Positions 58,085 to 64,000 of a DNA stretch of 64,000 nt are shown in pieces. Position 1 is the stretch's first letter. Every line of letters begins with the position of its first letter. The notes under the pieces were generated by a model that saw only the letters and a program-made list of their open reading frames with translations, made no database searches and was not told the DNA's origin. The stretch spans positions 77,659,844-77,723,843 of the forward strand of contig OY744525.1 of assembly GCA_963556195.1 (NCBI GenBank), read 5' to 3'. The DNA is from Sepiola atlantica. Lineage: Eukaryota > Mollusca > Cephalopoda > Sepiida > Sepiolidae. Made by a program: the position numbers and the translations under genes.

Positions 58085-59797
58085 GTAAGTCAGAAGAATT
58101 GCATATTTTAACAAATACATTGCTTAATCTATAAACTATTATTTTGGATTAAGCCTGGTAAACAGGCTATATTTGTATCATATAAATTTTATTGTTGGAA
58201 ATTGTTTTTAAAATAAATTTTGTTTATATGTGAACACTATTATGAGAAAAAAAAATATATATTCGGAAAAACAAAGAAAAAACAATTACACATATATATT
58301 TTTATATACAATATTGGGAATTATATCATTTTTGTTATTGTATAATTTATTGTAATAGTTTCAATTTTATTTACTGTAAATTCATGTCAAATGAGATTTT
58401 TTAATTTGATTTCAAAGCCTAATTTTAGTTATATGCATATTCGTGATGTTATTCCTAGCTTAAAATTAAACCATCACATTTGTTAGCATATAAAAGCATT
58501 GATTAGTTATATTTGAACGAATGAGACACATTGTAAATTGTCTTCTATAACTCTTCCATTTCAAAGTTCAATACTTGCCGACTTAGTACTAATATGAGCA
58601 CATTATGGTATTGAAATATTTGCATAATATTTTGTTTATTTAAATACACATTTTAGATGCTAGCAAGTGTATTGAAACATTTTTGAGAAAAGAACAATTA
58701 CTTCAATTGTATTTTTTTTCAAAACATCTTGATTAAGATGATATACATTTTGTTTAAATTTTGCTAATTTAATAACTTTATGTATATGTAAAATTGTCAT
58801 ATATTAACTAAATAAGGAGAATATAATCATCTATTTTTCCTATAAATAAACAAGAACTAATGACATCTTATGGGACTTGATAGCTCAACCTTGTGATTGC
58901 TAGATTACTTTGTTCACCTAGTATCTTTTGTTTGATAAACCATCTTTTCTATCTTGGAGATTTTCAATATTATTTTCTCTATTAACCCTAATACTTGGGT
59001 TACAAAAACAATATTATGCATAAATGGACACATTGTTTGGTGAGTGAATAAATTATGAACAACTAATTTGATGATTATCAAGATAATATTTATTTATTTA
59101 TTTAAACATGTATATTTAAATATATCTGCATATACAAATAAATATATATTATACTCACACACACATATGTATATATATATAATAATAAATTTAGCTCATC
59201 TGAATACTTTACTGCAGTTTCATAGTTTATCTATTTTTCAGAAGTTTATCAATATATTTCTGAACGATGTGATACATTTGAATGAAAGCTTTAATTTTTT
59301 TTTCAGAAGTCAGATATTCGATTAATTTGAATTTTTATGTATAACATGATTGTTAGTGGACTGCACTTTTAAAAATATTTTTATCTCCCTTTATTTATGT
59401 TTTTTGTCATAAAAATGCCTTAAGATTTTGTGATATTCTTTGCTTTTCTTATGTTTGGAATTATACAGTTGTGAACATTCGCCTCTATGTTATCTGATAA
59501 AGTTCATATTTCAAACATATCTGATTTAATGAATTCAAAGAAAATTTAGAAAACACTAAGATCAATTACAAATTATATTTTCCTATATATTATTAATAAT
59601 AAACTTTCATTTGGGATTATATAATGGGGAGGTGGATAGTTGGAATATGCGGATGTGTTGAAACATTGAAATTTAAACTGAAATAGAAGGAATGAGAAAA
59701 TAAATGATTCTTTGGTACAACAAGAGCATGGGAGAAAATGAATGCTCTCCCTTGGCCCAGGAGCACACATTTTGTAATAATACTTGTCCATTATGAT

Positions 59798-59902
59798 CTT
59801 GCAAACTGTTTTTTTATGTGAGTACATTTTTTTTTAGCTGGACAAAATGTTTTGCAGTGTCCACCTGAAAAAAAATGTGCTAACATAAAAACAGTTTGCA
59901 AG
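59798..59902. repeat. Imperfect inverted repeat
   Basis: CTTGCAAACTGTTTTTTTAT on the left is mirrored by ATAAAAACAGTTTGCAAG on the right, with GTACATTTTTTTT/AAAAAAAATGTGC pairing between them. MITE-like. Confidence 0.75.
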
Positions 59903-60011
59903 AGTATATGGGACAAAAAATGTTATTATTAGTTCTATTAAAAAAATATTTAACACTTTATTTTTGTGACAAAAAAAAACTTGTCATCCCTTACTTAGTA
60001 TCTCAAGAGTT

Positions 60012-60170
60012 ACTGATGGATTTCAATTTTTAATAATTAAGCGATGTCATTTTTTCGTATGGTATTTGACTTGTGCATATTAATTTCCAATATGTCTTTT
60101 ATATTATATCAAAATATCATGCATCTTTCTGTAAAATTAAGTAAGTTATTAAAAATTGAAACCCATCAGT
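60012..60170. repeat. Inverted repeat, possible MITE
   Basis: ACTGATGGATTTCAATTTTT...AATAA at 60012-60036 is mirrored at 60146-60170. TTGGGACACCCTATA follows, a motif seen at the ends of several invertebrate DNA elements (from memory). Confidence 0.6.
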
Positions 60171-60188
60171 CACTGTTGGGACACCCTA

Positions 60189-60670
60189 TACTAGCTGTAT
60201 CTACTCAACGTTGCCCAGGTGTCTTTTTATTTTAAATTTTGTTTCTGTTTTTACTTTAAATTTTGTTTTTTTCTTTTATTTTATTGTAAGAAATTATTCA
60301 CATTTTGGAAAGATATATCAATGAAGCAATATATCTCATTAAAAAATCATTTTTCAATAAAAAGTACAGGACATCTTAGAAAATGTTGAAATTTAAATCC
60401 CATAAATACATTTTTTCTTTTAAAGATGAAATAGGCATAGTATGAAATACATTGTTAAACAGCTGTTGGATGCTCGCTCTTTTTCACTATTTATTTTAAA
60501 CCAAATGTCTGTGAAATTTAATTGAATTACTTAGAGTATCATTTGGTTATTACATTAAATAAAATTGTTTAAAATAACAGACTTTTAAAAAGTTAGTTTA
60601 ACAAGCTATGTTTGGACGTGAATTGCCACAGACAGACAATATGTTGTCTGACAATTTCATTATATAGATA
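60189..60670 (+). repeat. Dispersed repeat of the ACTAGCTG family, long copy
   Basis: Begins ACTAGCTGTATCTACTCAAC with GTTGCCCAGGTG, and near the end has TTTGGACGTGAATTGCCACA, GACAGACAATATG and ATTATATAGATATAT. It is probably the most complete copy in the window; no coding potential seen. Confidence 0.55.
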
Positions 60671-60821
60671 TATATATTAGGTTGGGTGTTACGTCTTATA
60701 GCATGTGCTCCATCATTGGATCATTTTATTCCGAAACTATACATATATTTTGTATACGATTGGTTTGTAAATTAATTTATTTTGGAGGCATATATTTTGT
60801 AAACAAATAGTCTGTAACTGA

Positions 60822-61270
60822 TAGTTTCTATTTAACCGATAGATGGATCCTGACAGGTACTACTATTTCGGGTCAGAATGTACCTGGGCATAGTGGTAAC
60901 TAAGGGATGATGCGACACTTCATAAAGTTCATAAATTGGAGCCTCATTCCTGGATGAAGTATTGTGTCATATTCAAGAGGGGGGGGGGGGGCTTGAGTAG
61001 TTGGGAAATAGGGTAGGTAGGAAAAGAGGTAGAAAGGACTTAGTGAGGTAGTGACGAATACTTCGTTCAAGGATGTTCGGGGCAGTGTAGTGTTGTGCCC
61101 AGTAAAAATTCTATTTAACTCATAGATGGGACTGACAGATACTACCACTCCGGGTTAAAGTGGACCTGGGAGTAATAATAATTATGGGGTAACTATACAC
61201 TTCCCAAAGCTCCCAAATTTGGATCTCACCACCGGATGCACTTCATGGTCATACTCAGGACTTGCATGAT
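60822..61270. repeat. Two-copy tandem repeat, period about 285 bp
   Basis: TCTATTTAACCGATAGATGG at about 60828 recurs as TCTATTTAACTCATAGATGG at about 61112. Both are followed by GACAG-TACTAC, a GGACCTGGG/GTACCTGGG block, an ACACTTC block, and CCGGATG/CTGGATG with TCATACTCAGGA/TCATATTCAAGA. The second copy is incomplete. Non-coding, with a G-run at about 60978-60990. Confidence 0.65.
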
Positions 61271-61649
61271 TTTATTCTTTCTGACTGAGAGAAAGTAATT
61301 TGATAAAAGAACTTATTGAACATAATTCTTACATTGTGTTTATAAATTAAATATCTCTAAAATCTAATTAGATGGAATTTATTTTAGTATTTCTAAACAA
61401 ATGCTATAATTTTATATTAGAACAAATTGATTGCATACATTAACATGTAGTCAAAATGATTCTTGATTATAAAATAACATGCACTAAATAAATAAAACAA
61501 AGCATCAGAGAAATTAAATTTAATTAGGATAAATATTTGATTTTTTTCTCAGTAATGTCTGTACTATCTTAGAGTACTTAGTTTTCTCTATTGTCTGAAA
61601 ACATCAAATTATTGAAATGATAATAAAGAGTTTGTTTCATACTTTTCAG

Positions 61650-61939
61650 ATAATTACTCATCCCAGTATTGTAATGCTTCTTCTTCACCAAGTGACCAAC
61701 AGCAGATCACAGAGATGAGATCCTTAGGACAGACAGTCAGCTACCCAAGTGATACTACAATAGTAGCCAGGGGATTTTATACACCCTATATGAATGAGAA
61801 CAGCCCTATCACAGATAGAAAACCTTACTCAGGATGTGACTCAAATAGTTCCTCTGGTAGACATTCACAGCCAAGAAATGTGTCTGCAAGTGATAGCCAG
61901 TCATCTATCAACAGACCATTGCCCCCTGTACCTATCTAA
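61650..61939 (+). CDS. Protocadherin F, terminal cytoplasmic exon
   Basis: Completes G|AT (Asp) after ATACTTTTCAG and reads DNYSSQYCNASSSPSD to TAA at 61937-61939. Carries SLGQTVSYPSDTTIVARG, FYTPYMNENSP and the C-terminal SINRPLPPVPI. Length 290 bases as in A, C and D. It is the only member here ending in Ile. Distal cytoplasmic tail with the proposed pYxN and SH3-ligand motifs. Confidence 0.92.
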
Positions 61940-62714
61940 ATTCTTCTTCTAGATTTGTTATTCATTATTTAATTATTTAAAAAAATAAAACAGACTACCA
62001 CATTCCGTACTCACAAAATGAAATTAAATTAAAACATATCACCCTTGAATATCCATTCAAATTGTTAGCTAAATTAAATTAATTTAGTTAAATTCATAAT
62101 CTTCATTAAAAGATTAATTTAATTAATATATTAAAAGATTTTGTTAGTTTTAATATTACATTTTTATTTTAATTATTTAAAAAATTTCATTACAAAATCT
62201 TAAATAAATGAATATCGTTATGTTTTATCACTGAAATTTTAAGTAAGTTGATATTTTATTTATTTTTAGAAAAATTCAATTTTTATTTCTCTAAAAAATA
62301 AAAACATATTTCTGAATTGGTTTATTTGTATTCTCTTCCAATATTTTATTTAAAAAAATTATATTTCCATCAGAAAATAAATCTTATAATCCTTTTTAAA
62401 ATTCTTTAAATAAAAATACTTACTATTTTAAAATTGACATTTAGTTATGTAAACATCATCAGCATCATTATCATCAGCAGCAGTAATGGAAAGAGGAAAG
62501 CAGAAAATGACAGAGGAATACATTCATTAGTATAGTGCTTATTTAGTATTTATTAATTTATGTCCAAATATATTTTTAAAATTCGTAATGTATTTTTTTT
62601 TTTACAATTAACACTGATTATCACTGAAATAAAAATATTTCTTTGTTAAGTTTTTGTTCCAAGACCTCATTTCTGTCAATAGTATAGTGACCTACCATAA
62701 AGAAAGAATGAGGC
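61940..62714 (+). other. 3' UTR of gene F and spacer to gene G
   Basis: AATAAA at 61984-61989 is only about 45 bases after the stop; others follow. AT-rich with a short CAT/CAG-rich stretch near 62455-62485. No further features. Confidence 0.4.
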
Positions 62715-62858
62715 AGCCATTACTCAGGCAACACACAACGTAGGACTACTAGCTTATGTGGAACACAAAGAAGAATTTTAAAAATACCACAATACAATTA
62801 TTACAATGAATTCCAAATTTTACCAATGTGCAATATATGAACAGAAATAAGAACAAAG
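62715..62858 (+). promoter_or_regulatory. Promoter and non-coding 5' exon of gene G
   Basis: AGCCATT at 62715-62721, 18 bases, GTAGGACT at 62740-62747. The spacer after it is shorter than in the other genes and lacks the GGATGTT block; AATTTTAAAAATACC may be a weak TATA-like stretch. The 5' exon ends AACAAAG|GTAAGT at 62858. Confidence 0.66.
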
Positions 62859-63586
62859 GTAAGTAGCTATAATTTTACTTCTTCCTTTGTCTTTGTCATC
62901 AAATACAAGTTATATAAAAGGCATAATGTTGAAGCAAAGACAATGTGTTGGCCGTCTGAGCTTACATCTTATAATATTATTTAAAAAATAAATAAGGCAT
63001 CGCCTATTTCTATGATAACCTAGTGTCTAATAATCTTTGATCTCTTGTTTATATACATTTTCATTATTTTCTTTGAAATTATATTTTTTTAGATATACAT
63101 AATTTTTATCTAAAGAAAACAAGCTTGTAAACTCAACAATAGAGACAGTTATTACGAATGGATGAAGTTTTAATTATATTAATGATGTTTTAACATATTT
63201 GACCAGATGTTTTTTTTTTAGTTTCTGGGAGAATATATTGTTCACTTATAATTATTTGTAATGTTCAAGCTTTTATTATTCTACTATATTTTCCTTGTTT
63301 AAGTAAAGCTCAATTGATGTTTACTATTCTAATTATTACCGATTTGAAATGACATTTTTATTAAGAAAACGGTATTAATTTTACTCCAGCTTTATAAAGA
63401 AAATCCGTTTTAATATAATTGAAATTTATTTTATCAATTTCTAGGTTGGTAGTTTTTAATTTCATAAGCTCATCTAATTAAACTTACAACCATATATTTT
63501 TATTAAAAGATTTCTTTAAATAATTGTGATAGATAATTTTCTTTTCTTGAAATAATAATTAATAAAGAAAATTTATTAAATTCCAG
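62859..63586 (+). other. 5' UTR intron of gene G
   Basis: 728 bases from GTAAGT to AAATTCCAG, the shortest 5' UTR intron of the array. AT-rich, no features. Confidence 0.55.
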
Positions 63587-63630
63587 GTACAAGAAACCAG
63601 TGACTTTCCGGATTATAATTTTATCAAAAT

Positions 63631-64000
63631 ATGTTAACAAAAATTTATTTGATTCTCTCTGTCATCCACATTTGTTTATGTGCGGATCTCACTTACTATG
63701 TGGAAGAAGGAAAAAGTCCAGGTACTTACCTGGGAGATGTTGCCACTGACTCTCTTGTGATTAAGAATATATCACCTCAAGATTCTAACCAAATTAGTTT
63801 TGGTCTTTTGCAAAAAGGCGCCACTGGCAGTTCACCATTATTCCGAATATCTGAGAAATCTGGCAAACTCTACACTGCCCAAACATTAGATGCTGAGTCT
63901 TTGTGCCTTTTCAATAAGAAATGTTTTCAAATGGTTGACTTAGCAGTGAGGAAAGGAACAACTGTTTTCAAATTATTGGAAATAAAAGTCATCATTAAAG
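63631..64000 (+). CDS. Protocadherin G, start of large ectodomain exon (cut by window end)
   Basis: The frame opens at ATG 63631, 45 bases after the acceptor AAATTCCAG, and is open to the last base: 123 codons plus one base. MLTKIYLILSVIHICLC is a signal peptide. EC1 follows from ADLTYYVEEGKSPGTYLGD, with the CX5C loop (LCLFNKKC) and the EC1 end KVIIK, just before the expected DVND linker. It is the most diverged EC1 of the window (ISEKSGKLY for VSKNTGKLY, AVRKGTTVFK). The remaining EC repeats, membrane segment and tail exons lie beyond the window. Confidence 0.92.
   Translation, partial: MLTKIYLILSVIHICLCADLTYYVEEGKSPGTYLGDVATDSLVIKNISPQDSNQISFGLLQKGATGSSPLFRISEKSGKLYTAQTLDAESLCLFNKKCFQMVDLAVRKGTTVFKLLEIKVIIK

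Larger units (their letters stand above)
58085..61649 (+). other. Gene F last intron
   Basis: 3.6 kb from GTAAGT to ATACTTTTCAG. Contains hairpins at 59798-59902 and 60012-60170, a long ACTAGCTG-family copy (60189-60670) and a two-copy tandem repeat (60822-61270). The rest is AT-rich. Confidence 0.55.

Overview
This window is a stretch of an animal protocadherin cluster, most likely from a cephalopod (octopus or squid). The DNA is very AT-rich and full of introns, microsatellites and decayed transposons. It carries head-to-tail genes on the + strand whose products are six-cadherin-repeat, single-pass protocadherins. Large tandem protocadherin arrays in which every gene keeps its own cytoplasmic exons are known from cephalopods; vertebrate clustered protocadherins instead share constant exons. 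The species assignment is inference. No bacterial-type operon, CRISPR array or rRNA is present.

Layout: A (last exon only, 3377-3666), B (7973-15093), C (20321-26948), D (32158-39714), E (42795-51706), F (55033-61939) and G (63631 to the window end, open). Each complete gene has the same architecture. A promoter with a short non-coding 5' exon is followed by an intron of 0.7-4.1 kb. One ~2.4 kb exon then carries the signal peptide, EC1-EC6, the transmembrane helix and the membrane-proximal cytoplasmic tail. A 145-163 bp exon (phase 0 in, phase 1 out) and a 272-290 bp terminal exon follow. Splicing as proposed keeps the frame in all five complete genes and gives proteins of 943 (B), 943 (C), 945 (D), 948 (E) and 953 (F) residues.

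The strongest non-coding signal is a bipartite element, AGCCATT-N18-GTAGGACT, with exactly 18 bases between the halves. It occurs once upstream of each gene B to G, 144-192 bp before the donor of the non-coding 5' exon. It looks like a shared promoter code for the cluster, a functional counterpart of (but not similar in sequence to) the vertebrate Pcdh promoter element.

The genes are mosaics. EC1-EC4 vary between paralogues in blocks, while roughly the last 1.15 kb of the large exon (late EC4 to cytoplasmic tail) is almost identical in DNA between all five, which suggests gene conversion. D joins an E-like EC1 to a C-like EC2-EC3. The tract from C exon 2 to the D promoter is duplicated as D exon 2 to the E promoter. 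Every terminal exon ends in an SH3-type RPLPPVP motif and contains a YMNE (pYxN) motif, which suggests SH2/SH3 adaptor docking.

The spaces between exons hold decayed LINE, mariner and Tc1-like elements, foldback/MITE-like inverted repeats, tRNA-derived fragments, two repeats with a U2-snRNA-like segment, long TA tracts and a broken protocadherin exon fragment.
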